This document shows, one piece after another, positions 21,968 through 34,225 of a stretch of 64,000 nucleotides of DNA. The DNA comes from Flaccisagitta enflata. Lineage: Eukaryota > Chaetognatha > Sagittoidea > Aphragmophora. The position numbers and the translations under genes were made by a program. Positions within the stretch are counted from its first letter, which is position 1. Each line of letters starts with the position of its first letter. Where the stretch lies: NCBI GenBank assembly GCA_965153355.1, contig OZ231127.1, positions 35,402,001-35,466,000 of the forward strand, given 5' to 3'. The notes under the pieces are model-generated. The model ran no database searches. It had not been told where the DNA came from and was given only the letters and a program-made list of their open reading frames with translations.

Positions 21968-24200
21968 CGCTCTCTCTTCCGTTTGTTTGCTGTAGAATTA
22001 GAAGGTATTGAAGGACAAAACCAGTCGGAGTCTGGCCAGTTCTCGCCATGTTTAAAGGGCGAGGGGGACACGGGACAAAAAGAATGAATGCCTCAATACT
22101 GCTTTGCTCACCGCCCATCGCCCCTCTTTTCTAAGCTTCGTCGCAAAGCAGAAAAAGAGGGAAAAACAAAATAAGGCGAGGGAAAGATGCCTCCTTTCAA
22201 GAAAAGCGAAATTAGGACTAAAGGGATTCGATATTTGGAAATCTATAAGACAGAAATATATCGATTACGGTCCCAGTTTCTGATAGAACAGTCAGGCAAA
22301 TGGACGTTATGGAGACTGGCCTCAACATAAAGCTGGATTGACAAATGGATCGAAATTCAGGGTAGCTTCTACATCAGTACATGAGGTACTGACGGTTCCT
22401 AAGATGCGAACGCCCGGCGATCTGGAGAATTGGTTTCTTAACGATGTTGCCCAGTCTTCTTTAAACCTGGACATGACAACAGGAAAGCTTCATTTGCCTC
22501 CGCCCATGTTTCGTTCGAAATTGTGAATAGGCTTGGAACCCGAATTCATATTTGTAAGTGATGCACTCGCTGAATGAAATACAAGGAGCAAAGCGCGTAG
22601 TCACTACTCACTAAGAAGTCTTTCATAAGTGGGTAAATTTAAGGATAACATGGTTCCACTTGTCGTACAGTACGTTCGACTATTCACTGTTAATCACAGT
22701 CTGTGATAAACAGGACATCCTCCTTGTCGAGGCCACCGCCTCTATGATGGTAAGATACTTTTTTTGCAAATCTCGCCGAGTTAAAAAGAAGTCTCTTGCG
22801 TCCTCAGTACTCAGGAGGCCCCACTGACAAGAAGCCATCCCCCTTGTTTTTCATTTAAATTCTATTCTATTTTCGCTGCTTCGACTGGAAAAAGTGCTTT
22901 GCTGGCTCAGTTGGCATGCTGAGAAAAAAACTTTTTTAAGTAAAGATAACGACGTTTAAACCTCTTTTATTTGAATTTCACATTCATGTTGTTGTGGCAA
23001 AACTCGCTTTAGTTTCTTTTTATTCGAAAGAGGATGGTGTTAGTTGTACACAAATATTTCGAATTTCAAATCGCTTATTTCTGGATTTGCAAGCGCAAGT
23101 CTTTCAGAGATCAAGTCCGTGTGTTGGTCGGTCACGCTACTTTCTCGGGACAAGAACCGGCCTACTAAGCTTGTTTAATTCTTTGACATTATGTCTTGAA
23201 CATGGGCTCTCCATCACCAGTAGAAATCGTTAAAAAGATTTCAATGTCCTGGAAAAATAGAATAAGCCGCTCAGCTCATCAAGATCATGCTCAACAATGC
23301 AATGTCTCATGTGTGTTAGATGCAACAACATTTTTGTATTCGATGGACGCGAATTAGTGTTTGTTTTCTTTTTGGATTCTACCGACTTGGCCATAAGAAT
23401 ATGGACAGTTGAAAATAAGTATTGATTTTGAAATGTTGCTTCCAAATGAATAAAGGTAAAAAATCCAAATTGGTCATCAAAGAGATGCTTTTTTAATGGC
23501 AACCAATCTGGATTCAATAGTTTAATCTATTTAATGGCAGCTATTTTCCAAGATTGATGAATTTTTTCAGGTGTCTGTATATAATGTATGTGGCCAAGCT
23601 GGAATGTGGTTTCTCGGTGATAAACCAATAAAGCCTTATGAGAGGATTCATCAATATTCAATAGTCACATGTTTTAATTCTTCGCGTACCACAATCCGAG
23701 GTGTATCGCCCACGGCAGCGTTGCAGTGGAAGTGAAAGACGTAAACATATCGAGTTTACGTCTAGTTGACAGTTGAGTTCACGCAAGAGGTCGTGTAGGT
23801 GGACGACCTCGCGTGCGACGCCACGTCTATGACTCCGAGGTGAGCCAACGTTATTCCAACCGTGAGCGACGAAAGGGAACACGAGAAATTCGATATTTTT
23901 TCTCTGTTTGTATTTTTTTGTTTCGAGCTAACGTAGAGTGCGTTCTCATGAAGTGGTAGAAAAGATAGATCATTGATCAATGGTTATGATTGAACTCATC
24001 GTGCAGCAGTATTTTGGTCTGTCCGTAATATGCTAATGAAAAAGTCTAAAAAAACGCGTATTTTCGTCCCTGCTCCGCTTGTTACGTGTCATCATTTATC
24101 CTTTCTCAGTGTGCAAATTAGTTCAGTTCGGCAAGCTGAAATGATTTTAAAACTCACTGTTCTACAATGTAGGTTGGTCTGGGATAAGGGTCAAATTTCA
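21965..24200. other. Gene-free stretch of about 2.2 kb
   Basis: No frame above 95 residues and no recognisable domain. The 62-residue frame at 22338-22526 and the frames around 23230-23980 show no supporting splice or domain evidence. This is the longest stretch without obvious transposons, so a promoter or a weak exon could be hidden here, but I cannot support one. Confidence 0.3.
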
Positions 24201-24210
24201 AAAAATGATA

Positions 24211-24667
24211 TACCGTATTTCTTGTAATTAGCGCCCCGGGCGCTTTTGAAATTGAAATGAAACATTGCTGTTTTAAGCCTGCAATTAGCGCCCCCTATTC
24301 ACTAAAATCAAAATGATATTTCATGAAATTTACAATTTCTGACAATTTTCTTATAATTCAAATCAGCAAATCTCTAAAACAAGGCCAAGTAGGCCAATAA
24401 GGTGCGACGTGTGGATTGTTGAATGAATCCGTTACCCAACCAACCAACGGACACAGCCAGTTATAGAGGTGCTTTGTCACACCTAAAAAGAATATTTTGT
24501 TGTATTGCATCTCATTCTTATATGGTTTTTGCCAAAAAAAACTCTTTTCCAATAAAATTTCCATGATTTTTTTTTTTTAAATCACTCTTATCATAAGTTC
24601 ATCATTTCATGAAGAAGGGGGGAGGGCGCTAATTAGAGGGGGGGCGATAGATGCTGGTAATACGGTA
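24211..24667. mobile_element. CCGTATTT/GCGCCCC inverted-repeat MITE with a nested family B copy
   Basis: Begins TACCGTATTTCTTGTAATTA followed by GCGCCCCGGGCGC, and ends in GGCGCTAATTAGAGG, then TAATACGGTA. The ends are palindromic around TA. The same terminal motif pair occurs at 32175-32488. A family B element (24379-24489) is inserted in the interior. Confidence 0.65.
24379..24489 (-). mobile_element. Family B element nested in a MITE
   Basis: Minus-strand 5' end AGGTGTGACAAAGCACCT after TTTTT, then GGTTGGTTGGGTAACGG, inner repeat GTCGCACCTTATTGGCC, and TTGGCCTTG before TTTT. The 5' AGGTGTGAC and inner GTCGCACCT nearly mirror each other over nine bases. Confidence 0.75.
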
Positions 24668-24669
24668 CT

Positions 24670-26535
24670 CTAGTTTATTGCATAAATGTACAAAATTAGA
24701 AGGTTTTCTCACAAGGAGAGGTCTGAGTTTGGAGATAAAACTATGTCGGCAACACTATGGGCTTCCTATGACAAGGAAAAAATCTCCATAGTAAGCCTAT
24801 TGTTTTGCCGACAAGGTTTCTTGTCTGATTTCACACTCCAACTTGGGAGAAATCCTTCGACGCTTAAGACGACCACAACTTGAAACTCGATATTTCTTCT
24901 TTTTCTTCATAAACAAAAGAGGGTGAATGGAAGAAGGCGACCTTTTTCGCGCTCGCGTGAGGAAAGGCGCAATCGACGAAAAAAAATCAGGCAGATGAGA
25001 AAAAAAAAAGACGAGAGAGTAAGTCACGTTTAGAATAGTAAAAAAAAAGGAATGGTATCTTGATGGTTGTTGTCAGAAGCCCCTGTTGGATACTTTTTAC
25101 GCCTCAGCTAGTCAATATAAGGTTACATGTCCGTACATTTATCTAGATGCATCGGTCAACCTTCCACTTTTTTTACCCCGAATTGGCCTACCTGTGTATT
25201 TCTGTGAGAGAGATAAGGGGAAAAGTAGGTGGGGTTCTACTTACAGTCAATGTCCCACTTGTTCAATCGGTCGAGTAACATAACTCGAAAAACTGGGTCA
25301 AATCATGTCATATGACAAGGATCGCCTTGACGCTTGATACAGGCTGCGAAATGGCAAGGCGGAACTGTTTTTACTGAACGCATCTAACTCAAACCACTAA
25401 TGCTGTGTTTCTCTTTGTTATGCAATTTAGACATTTTCAAATCTGAAATTACAGAGAGGAATCACGGTACAAAATTAGGAACAAAATCGTCAGTGAACTG
25501 CCAGGGCTGTCGCGCTTTTACGAAGGAGAAGAAGAAGAAGTGAAAAAAATCCATGAGTGATGAGGGAAAATGCATGCAGCCATTTTTCAAGCTTGCCAAA
25601 ATTGTCAAGAGTGACGTGGTTGTGGCGTCACCTGTGTCACATACAAAATGATGAAAATGGAAAACCGCGGCCAACCTGAACACGGGAGAATGAGAAAACT
25701 CTAGGCACATGATGAAATTGTGCCCTCTTATGTAAATCACTAATAGTGAAGCACATTCTGCGGCAGTCTGGGCTGTGAAGCCGAAGGGGTAAGAAGCCGA
25801 AGGGGTAAGTTTTCTAGTGTGTCTTGTTTCAGCTAAAGCTTTTCCATCCTTTGTATCCTCCGCCTCTTTTGTATCCCTTTGCAGATGTGGTAAAGCTCGT
25901 GGAAACATGAGGTTCTGCTCCAGAGAAGATAACAATGGGTTTTCTCTCTGATAGTAAGCAGTATCAATAATTTGACCTTTTACTCTCACATTTCCCTCTC
26001 CAATACGACTGACTTCGCCAAGGGAGAGAGAAGAGACAAATGTTACGTCCTAACGAGAAGAGCAGAAGACTCGAGAAGATTGTAACAGCGTGACAATGAC
26101 AGAATCACCGAGAGCAGGTAGGAAAGTTTGAAGAGTCGCTTTTGAGAACCTGACGGCTCGAGCTCGAAAGAAATTCCCTCATGCAATTCCCTTGGGCTCA
26201 CGATGAATGAATATGCATAGTATTTGGCATGAATTTTGCTTTAACGTTTCTCGCTGAAAGAATAAAGTTCAAGAATATTTCTTGGGGAAACAACAAGTTT
26301 CCATGGGAACTTTATTATTCCTTTATTATCTACTGATTTATTGATTTACTGATTTTAAACAATGGAACTCAATCGTTACACTTCCCTCATCGTTTTCCGA
26401 AGGCGACTCGAAATATGACAGAAGAATCTAGAGGTAGAAGTAAGAAAAATGAAAATAAAAAGGATCTTAAAGAAGGCAGCATGGGCAAAAGATATCCTGT
26501 AGATGCGCCCTCTTAAGATACTGAATGAGATCAGA
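24670..26535. other. Gene-free stretch of about 1.9 kb
   Basis: The longest frame (25462-25989, minus, 175 residues) has no recognisable domain and ends in a Phe/His-rich low-complexity part, so I do not call it a gene. A 16-bp direct duplication (AAGCCGAAGGGGTAAG) lies at about 25776-25808. Confidence 0.35.
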
Positions 26536-26540
26536 GATAG

Positions 26541-26749
26541 CATGGCCGGATACACGGCCACCTTAGTCGTGGACGGGTGGGAAGTAGCTGGAACCCATCA
26601 AAAAAGGATGGACGGATGAACGGATGGACGGACGGCCCAACAGATGAAAAAAACCCATCCAAATCGTAAGAAAATCAATGAACGCACGGACCCATCAATG
26701 AATCAACCTCATGAAAGAGGACGCATCTTGAAACGAAAGCAACTAAAAA
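26541..26749 (-). mobile_element. Family A element, diverged
   Basis: Left end CATGGCCGGATACACGGCC, inner repeat AGTCGTGGACGGGTGGG, GGACGGACGG tract, right end AAAGCAACTAAAAA. The outer palindrome has decayed. Three ATGGACGGA/ATGAACGGA units suggest local tract expansion. Confidence 0.6.
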
Positions 26750-27450
26750 CGCTGTTACACTGAAATTTCGCTGAAGCGGAAGAATAAATCAAGATTAAAG
26801 AAGTCGTTGAAAGCTGAAACGACTTCTCGTCTATCTCATGATCACATTTAAGCGATTTAAACGAGGGATCGAGTTCGAGTTAATCTTAAGTGCAGTTCCC
26901 AACTAATCTAAAATCAAACATGGAATCAGAAGAAACTTTTTTAACTGCTAAAATGGACAGATGAATTTGGTAGAATTAAACAAATACCACTGCTAAACTT
27001 TCGCCAATTTCAAGTACATGTTATGATTCTCTTCATTTCTACTATGATTTGATAGATTCTGTAAAATATGCACACGAGCCTGTTTTATTGTAATCATGGA
27101 ATCAAGTTACAATTCTCCATTTCTTTTTTAGTCAGGGACAAGCGGCCTTGTTTTAATGCAATTTTAACATTTTTTCCATTTCTACCAACTGTTTTAATGC
27201 AATTCCAACATTTTCATCATTTCCACCAACTGTTTTGCCACCTCTCATTTTTTTTTATTTCTCTCTATATGATAAGAAACTGCAATTCCAGAGAGAAAGA
27301 AAGGACAACTAAAATGAAATTATCTTGAAATTGCTTTGTAGTTCAGTGCCAACGCCTTACAATGCTGCAATTTGAAAAAGATATGTTGTCACTTCCCCTC
27401 CCTTTTGTCTGTCTTACTCTCTTTTTTTTCTTTCTGTCAGTCATTCAGTT
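26750..27450. other. Gene-free AT-rich stretch
   Basis: No gene seen. TTTTAATGCAATTTTAACAT and its near copy TTTTAATGCAATTCCAACAT (about 27152 and 27191) form a short tandem pair of about 40 bp. Confidence 0.35.
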
Positions 27451-27454
27451 TGTC

Positions 27455-27833
<379 letters not shown>

Positions 27834-27947
27834 CTCCTTTCTCTTCTCCTTTTAGGCTTGCCTCTGGTGCAAGCCCATGATTCAAATCGAGAGGAAGCCT
27901 TTATGACGTCGTTACGATAGCAACAAATTCGTATATTCTTCTTTTTT

Positions 27948-28325
27948 AGTCGCGTGCACGCGACTCTACAATCCGCTTTGTCGGTCCGTCCGTCCGTCGG
28001 TCCGTCGGTCCGTCCGTCCGTCGGTCCGTCCGTCCGTCCGTCACACTTTACTTTTTTGTACTATAACGTCAACTCTTAGGTCATTTTAAGTCATTTTAAG
28101 TCATTTATAGTTATTCTAAGTCATTTTGAGTCATTTTAAGTCATTTTAAGTCATTTTAAGTCATTTTAAGTCATTTTAAGTTATTTTTGGTTTTATGTTT
28201 TTTTAGTCATTTTAAGTCAATTTTGGTCATTTCAGGTCATTCTAAGTCATTGAAAATCATTCTAAGTCATTCTAAGTCGCTCTTTGTCTGTAAGTCTCGC
28301 ACGCGACTTATAGGTGTTGGCCTTG
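27948..28325 (+). mobile_element. Family A element with expanded 10-bp internal repeat
   Basis: TTTTTT precedes the perfect palindrome AGTCGCGTGCACGCGACT, then CTACAATCCGCTTTGTC, about 60 bp of CCGT/CGGT units and GTCATTTTAA repeated about 15 times with decay. The inner repeat is CGCACGCGACT; the end GGTGTTGGCCTTG is followed by TTT. At 378 bp it is the longest clean copy; the extra length is all in the 10-bp array. Confidence 0.85.
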
Positions 28326-28329
28326 TTTC

Positions 28330-28790
28330 TTCTCTTTTCTTGTTTATTTTCTTTCCTCCACTCTTTGTTGCTGCCAAGAAAGCGTTGAAATTCTGTCCCT
28401 TTTCTCTCTTTCTTTTTAATCAACCTTTCTACCTTCCATTTCTTTCTCTTAAAATCCTTTATACATTATATCTATTTATAAACAGTATATTATATTCACT
28501 CTTTCTCTCTTTCATTCATATTTTTTTATCTTTTTCTTTTCCTCTTACTTTCCGCCATTTTTTTCTTCTTTCTTTCCTTCTTTTTTTTTTCTCTTTTTCT
28601 CTTTTTTTTTTCTTTCTCTTCTTTTTCTTTTCTTTCTTTTTTTTTCTTTCATTCTCTCTCTTCCAATTTCGTTTTTAATTTCATCTTCTTGTTTGATTGT
28701 GCTTTCAACGGTCGTTTGTTTATCTATCAAATTTTTGTTTTTTTCATTTCAATTTTTTGTAGCTACTGTTTTCTTTCTTTTTTTTTGGGG
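28330..28790. repeat. Pyrimidine-rich low-complexity stretch, no gene
   Basis: T/C-rich DNA with CTTTTT and TTTCTTT units running from the 3' end of the A element to the T-run before the next D element. The long plus-strand frame (28187-28678) is Phe/Leu/Ser-rich artefact. Confidence 0.6.
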
Positions 28791-28795
28791 GGGGG

Positions 28796-29282
28796 GGCAG
28801 CGGCCCCAAAGGGCCGATGTCCTGTAGGACACAGGGGCAAAATTTATGTACGTCCTTCCGTCCTTCCGTCCGTACATCCCCCCCCCAAAGCTGCTCATTG
28901 AATAACATGGATAATTGATAAAATACAAACTTACCATTAGATATCATGGAAAATCTACAAAAAAGTAAAAAAATGCCAATTTCCCATTGAATAATATGGA
29001 AAATTGGCAAAAAATAAAAACATGCAAATTTCCAATTGGATAACATAGCAAATTGACAAGTGAAGGATAAAATCATGAAAATCCTATTGAATAACATAGA
29101 AAATTGACAAGATATAAAGTCAATATTAAAATCCCATTGAATATCAGAGAAAATTGCTCAAAAGGCCCCAAAATTGCAGTTCCAGGATGGAAGGACGTGC
29201 GTAATTTTTGCCCCTGTGTCCTACAGGACATCTGCCCTTTAGTGGATCACTACCGCTGACCATGTGCGATCCTTGGATGACT
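28796..29282 (+). mobile_element. Family D element, AT-rich monomer subtype
   Basis: T-run and G-run precede GGCAGCGGCCCCAAAGGGCC; arm core GTCCTGTAGGACACAGGGG, then CGTCCTTCCGTCC and a C-run. Instead of the 21-bp GC-rich monomers, the interior has about five AT-rich monomers of roughly 50-60 bp built on CCCATTGAATAACATGG. The inverted arm ends near 29240; the tail is ACCGCTGACCATGTGCGATC with ATCC-TT-GGAT and GACTGG before TTTT. The tail is nearly identical to that of the copy at 15453 although the interior is unrelated. Confidence 0.85.
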
Positions 29283-29361
29283 GGTTTTATATATATGCTT
29301 TCTTGGTTGGCTTTCTGGGCATTAACCTACCTCTTGCTTATTCAATTCATATGTTTAATCA

Positions 29362-29447
29362 ATCGGTCTGTCGTTTTCAGTCTACTCTGAGGCGTACTTT
29401 TGGACCCACCCACTTGTGCGCGAGGCTGCCGTGTAATTGGCCTTGTT
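29362..29447 (+). mobile_element. 3' fragment of a family A element
   Basis: GGTCTGTCG near the left, CCACCCACTTGTGCGCGAGGCT, and GCCGTGTAATTGGCCTTG followed by TTTTTA. No 5' palindrome. Confidence 0.45.
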
Positions 29448-29449
29448 TT

Positions 29450-29452
<3 letters not shown>

Positions 29453-29543
<91 letters not shown>
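29453..29543. repeat. (CT)n microsatellite
   Basis: About 90 bp of CT beginning within a few bases of a family A 3' end. Confidence 0.95.
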
Positions 29544-29548
<5 letters not shown>

Positions 29549-29663
29549 CTCGTTGGGAGCTAAAATACCGCTTTTACGGCAATGCATAAAGGACCGAGAC
29601 AGAAAAAAAGAGGAGAGTGAGAAAGCCACAAAAGCCCTACCAAAGAGATGTACGGGAAGCGCG

Positions 29664-29890
29664 TTAGAATCTAGAATCTGGAACCGCCTTTGCTTTAGCC
29701 GCAATGGCGGTGATGTTAAAGGAGGCGGCTGCGGTGATGGCGGCGCCGGTGGCTGCAACGGCAGGAGCAGCGGTCCCAACTTTAAAATCCTTCCCAAGAT
29801 GAATACGTGGTGGGGAAGGAATCTTAAAACCACGACCAAAATACATCAACATGGCCAAAGTGAAGGGAATCTCGTAACAAGTGCCATCCC
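29664..29890 (-). other. Possible short coding exon, unrecognised
   Basis: The minus strand is locally GC-rich and gives a frame with a hydrophobic, basic start (YFGRGFKIPSPPRIHLGKDF) and a long Ala/Thr-rich part (VAATGAAITAAASFNITAIA). Composition differs from the surrounding repeats and is not a simple repeat. No splice sites or family could be assigned, and it lies between two microsatellites. Coding status is a guess. Confidence 0.2.
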
Positions 29891-29966
29891 CAGATTACCA
29901 AGATGAAACCGTGCAAACAACCATATAAACCAAAACACACGCGGAGAGTACGCATTTACGCACACA

Positions 29967-30116
<150 letters not shown>

Positions 30117-30119
30117 CTC

Positions 30120-30555
30120 TGTACCAAACGAGAAATGCCTCGACTTTTCTGTTTTGATATGGAGAGATTATTTGTAAGTCGATGAATTGAAAAAGTCAAG
30201 CGACGCCATTTTGTAAATGAGGCTTTTGTTTTGCCCGTATAGATTCGTTTTTTCCCGATCCATTATGGCAATAACTACAATGGGAATAGATTCTAACGCA
30301 GTAATTCAAAGCCCACTGAAAACAAAGACGATAATAGAAATGAACACGACTGGTGCGATAAGACCGTCTGTTGTATTGACTTCCATCGTGTCGGTCTCAT
30401 GACACGCTTTAACACGCAGTTACATTGCAAAGACGGTGCTGCATACAATGCTCACCACACAGACGAAAAAAATTAATTTGGGCTTGGGCAGTGGATCTCT
30501 TGTTGTTGTTGTGGCAACCTGTGGCATCACTACTCACTAGCTGGGATCGCATCCG
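30120..30555. other. Gene-free stretch
   Basis: Two 61-residue frames with no recognisable content; nothing else seen. Confidence 0.35.
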
Positions 30556-30558
30556 GGT

Positions 30559-32166
30559 ATATATTAGGACAGGGGTTCTGACACAAATTTTGGCAGATCC
30601 TTCTTGTTAACGGCACTTTGGCTCAAAATCAATGTAGTATCAATGTTCTGCCTTCAAAAGTCGCATTGGGTATCAGGAAATTGTGACCGCCACCCCTCAC
30701 CCCCCCCCTCAGAAGGTGGTGACCTCTAAAGATTAAGCAATTCCCCTTCTTTTGCTAATAAATCCTAAATGGATCATTCAAAATGCCTGGTGATGGTCTC
30801 ATTTCCAAGGTATTTACGTGGAGAACATGAAAAATTACTGATATGAAAGAGGGGTCCCAAGGGGGGCCCTTAAGGGGCCCCTAAAGTGATTGAAGGGGCC
30901 CCCAAAGCATCCAATACATGAAAATGAGCAATGATTTGTTAAAAAAACTAGGTAATGGTGTCATTCAAAATGTTTCTACCCATAGAATATGAAAAATTAC
31001 TGATATGGCAGAGGGGGCTCCAAAGGGGCCCATAAAGAACCCCAAAGCGGTTAAAGGGGCCCTTGAAGGATCTATAACCATGAAAATGTAGATTGGACTC
31101 TTTGATAAATCTGATTGTGGTGTTTTTGGAAGGTATCCACATGGAGAACATGAAATGTTATTGACATGGATGATGGGGTTCCTAGGTGGCTGCTTAGGGC
31201 CCCCAAAGGGATTGAGGAGGGCCCCAAAGGATCTTAGTTCTTAAGTCTTGAAAATTTAAAATGAATTGATCAAAAAATCTGGCAGTGGTCTCATTTGGAA
31301 GGTACAGTTGAACCCCACTCTAATGGACCTGCCACCAACGGAATTGGGGCCCTCTTTTACTCCTTAGTGGCTCCTTAGGGGCCCCCTGGAAACCAAATTT
31401 TCCATATCAGTAACATTTTATGTTTCTTATGTAAGAACCTTCTAAATGAGACCACTTCCAGATTTTTTGAACAATTCATTTTAAATTTTCAAGACTTTAG
31501 ATCCTTTAGGGTCCTCTACAATCCCTTTGGGGGCCCTAAGCGGCCACCTAGGGACCCCATCATACATGTCAATAACATTTCATGTTCTCCTCATGGATAC
31601 CTTCCAAAAACACCACAATCAGATTTATCAAAGAGTCCAATCTACATTTTCATGGTTATCGATCCTTCAAGGGCCCCTTTAACCTCTTTGGGGTTCTTTA
31701 GGGGCCCCTTTGGAGCCCCCTCTTCCATATCAGTAATTTTTTCATATTCTATGGGTAGAAACATTTTAAATGACACCATTACCTAGTTTTTTAACAAATT
31801 ATTGCACATTTTCATACATTGGATGCTTTGGGGGCCTCTTCAATCACTTTAGGGGCCCCTTTAGGGCCCCCCTTGGGCTCCCTCTTTCATATCAGTAATC
31901 TTTCATGTTCTCCACGTAAATACCTTTCAAATGAGACCATCACCAGGCTTTTTGAATGATCCATTTAGAATTTATTAGCAAAAGAGGGCGAATTGCTTAA
32001 TCTTTAGAGGTCACCACCTTCTGAGGGGGGGTGGCGGTCACAATTTCCTGATACCCAATACGACTTTTGAAGGCAGAACATTAATACTACATTAATTTTG
32101 AGCCAAAGTGCCGTTAACAAGAAGGATCTGCCAAAATCTGTATCAGAACCCCTGTCCTAGTATATA
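30559..32166. mobile_element. 1.6-kb near-perfect palindrome (foldback element)
   Basis: The left arm from TATATATTAGGACAGGGG and the right arm ending CCCCTGTCCTAGTATATA are inverted copies along about 780 bp each, with few differences in the outer 150 bp. Each arm contains about three diverged tandem units of roughly 190 bp (marker: AATATGAAAAATTACTGATA and a GGGGCCC-rich stretch). The short loop holds half of a TACAGTTGAACCCC element at about 31313. No coding capacity. The boundary bases are TA-rich, so a TA duplication is possible but not provable. Confidence 0.75.
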
Positions 32167-32174
32167 TGTTGCAT

Positions 32175-32488
32175 TACCGTATTTTTTTCCATTTAGCGCC
32201 CCCCTCCAATTAGCGCCCCCCTCTTTTTTTCTTAGTGTTACGCTTTTCAAAAGAGATTTTAGCAGAAATATGGAGTGAAATGATAAAAAAAGACAATACG
32301 ATGAGCCATTTTTACTGACGCAGATATATACAATGAAAGAAGTCAAAATTTGCATTTTTTAAGCTTTTCATGGAAAAGATGGACTGACAATCATCTAGAA
32401 TACATACGGGCGGTAATTGGAGGGTTAAAAAGCAAAGTCATATTTCAATTTCAAAAGCGCCCGGGGCGCTAATTAGAAAAAATACGGT
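32175..32488. mobile_element. CCGTATTT/GCGCCCC inverted-repeat MITE
   Basis: Starts TACCGTATTTTTTTCC with TTTAGCGCCCCCCTCC, ends GCGCCCGGGGCGCTAATTAG then AAAAATACGGT. Same end motifs as 24211-24667, opposite orientation. It lies less than 10 bp from the end of the 1.6-kb palindrome. Confidence 0.6.
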
Positions 32489-32489
32489 T

Positions 32490-33080
32490 CGTTCGGCTTC
32501 ACTTACTGATAAAGTTGAGGCCATTGGATTCCTCGCAATCGCCAACGAAACCGTCAACCAAATCACCAATGACAAATCAAGCAATCCTTTACTGTGCCAA
32601 CAAAATGTGGAGTATAGAAACAAGTAAGATCGAATGAAAAAAGGTCTTAAACTAAAAGCGGAAATGTAGACAAAGTGCCTGGTCGGGAAAAAGGAAAGAA
32701 AAAGAAAGGAGAAAATAGAAGAAAAGAAATGGAATGAACAAGAAGCAGGGTCGGGACGCGGGAAAGGAAAAGGGGAACATTTTTTTCATATCCTACGCTC
32801 GCTCGCGCGGAGTAAGTCTGATAACGTATCATCAGTGGGAGTTGTCACGAGCCCCAAATAATGAGGCGGAAGTAGGCCGCCATAAAGCACTATGCACCCA
32901 ATTTGAATATGAAAGTGCCGTTATTTCCTTTTCTTCAATAGATGCCTGAAGATGGTCAGAATACAAGAATGGAGAATTGAGGTGGTATCTTAGAAAAACG
33001 CCATGGACAATTGCACTGTAGACTCAAAAAAAGAAATTAAAAAGAAAGACTAAATTAGATGTACTTTGGAAGTGTTGTTC
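32490..33080. other. Gene-free stretch
   Basis: Purine-rich around 32690-32790 and otherwise mixed; no gene seen. Confidence 0.35.
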
Positions 33081-33084
33081 ATTC

Positions 33085-33360
33085 ATCAGCATATATGGGG
33101 CGCTGCACTTATGTGTAAATCAGTACATGATCAGGGTAAGCGCAGATGAGTAAGTACGCAGATGACTGAAACATTGTGCACATGCGTAAGCGTGATCATG
33201 ATCACAGCACAGCGCAGACGACTAAATGTGCATATGACCAAAGCACTGTGATCATGTTCAGAGCACTGTGCATCAGAGTAACTGTGCATATGATCACAGC
33301 ACTGCGCAGACGACTAAATGTGCAATGTGCATATGATCAAAGCACTGTGCACTAAGCAGC
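33085..33360. repeat. TGATCA-rich minisatellite, part 1
   Basis: Irregular units of roughly 30-65 bp built from GTGATCATGATCA, AGCACTGTGCA, CGCAGACGACTAAATGTG and GTGCATATGA. Several components are themselves palindromes (TGATCATGATCA). Continued at 33772 after an interruption. Confidence 0.7.
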
Positions 33361-33584
33361 TTCGAAAAGGGTTTTTGAAGGGGCGGTCGAATTCGATCGA
33401 TATTATCGATTTTTTCGTCCATCCGGTGGACGAAATGGTGATGCCTTTTTTCGCCTGATCGAAACAAAAAGTCGATACGAAATGAGACAATGAGCGGCAA
33501 TGATGCCATTATCAATAGTACACAATGGTGCCGAGCGATTTCCCTATCTTTTTTCTCTTCCTTATCCTCTTCCTCATCAAATGC

Positions 33585-33588
<4 letters not shown>

Positions 33589-33668
<80 letters not shown>
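33589..33668. repeat. (CT)n microsatellite
   Basis: About 80 bp of CT. Confidence 0.95.
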
Positions 33669-33673
<5 letters not shown>

Positions 33674-33771
33674 ATCGTCTTCTCCTCGAAAAACTGACCA
33701 TATCGACCCAACTCGAAAATCCTGTCCAAAAACCGAATCGAAACAAAAGTCGAAACATATCGAAGCTGCTT

Positions 33772-33834
33772 ACTGTGCACATGAGTAAGTGTGATCATGA
33801 TCAGAGCACTGTGCATGAGAGTAAGTGTGCACGA
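33772..33834. repeat. TGATCA-rich minisatellite, part 2
   Basis: GTGCACATGAGTAAGTGTGA then TCATGATCAGAGCACTGTGC, the same components as 33085-33360. The 410 bp between the parts is rich in TCGAAA/TCGATA. Confidence 0.65.
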
Positions 33835-34040
33835 AGTCGGCGCACACACTCGCGCGAGGGAGAGCCTGAAAGCTGCGGAAATGAAGGAAATCCCAAAAGC
33901 GAGGAAGCGAATCAGAAGGAAAAGACGAATCACGAAACCGAAAAAGAAACGCGGAAAAATGCAAGAAATGGGGAAATATCCCGCCAGATTAACTCTCACC
34001 AACCAAATTTCGAAATCCAGAGAAGAAATAAGTGGAGAGA

Positions 34041-34042
<2 letters not shown>

Positions 34043-34119
<77 letters not shown>

Positions 34120-34121
34120 TA

Positions 34122-34192
<71 letters not shown>

Positions 34193-34225
34193 GTCAGACA
34201 GTCAGACAGTCAGACAGTCAGACAG
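34043..34225. repeat. (GA)n-(GACA)n compound microsatellite
   Basis: About 55 bp GA, then about 95 bp GACA, then GACAGTCA units. Confidence 0.95.

Noticed and set aside
25462-25989. 175-residue minus-strand frame
   Set aside because: No recognisable domain, low-complexity His/Phe-rich tail, no splice evidence.
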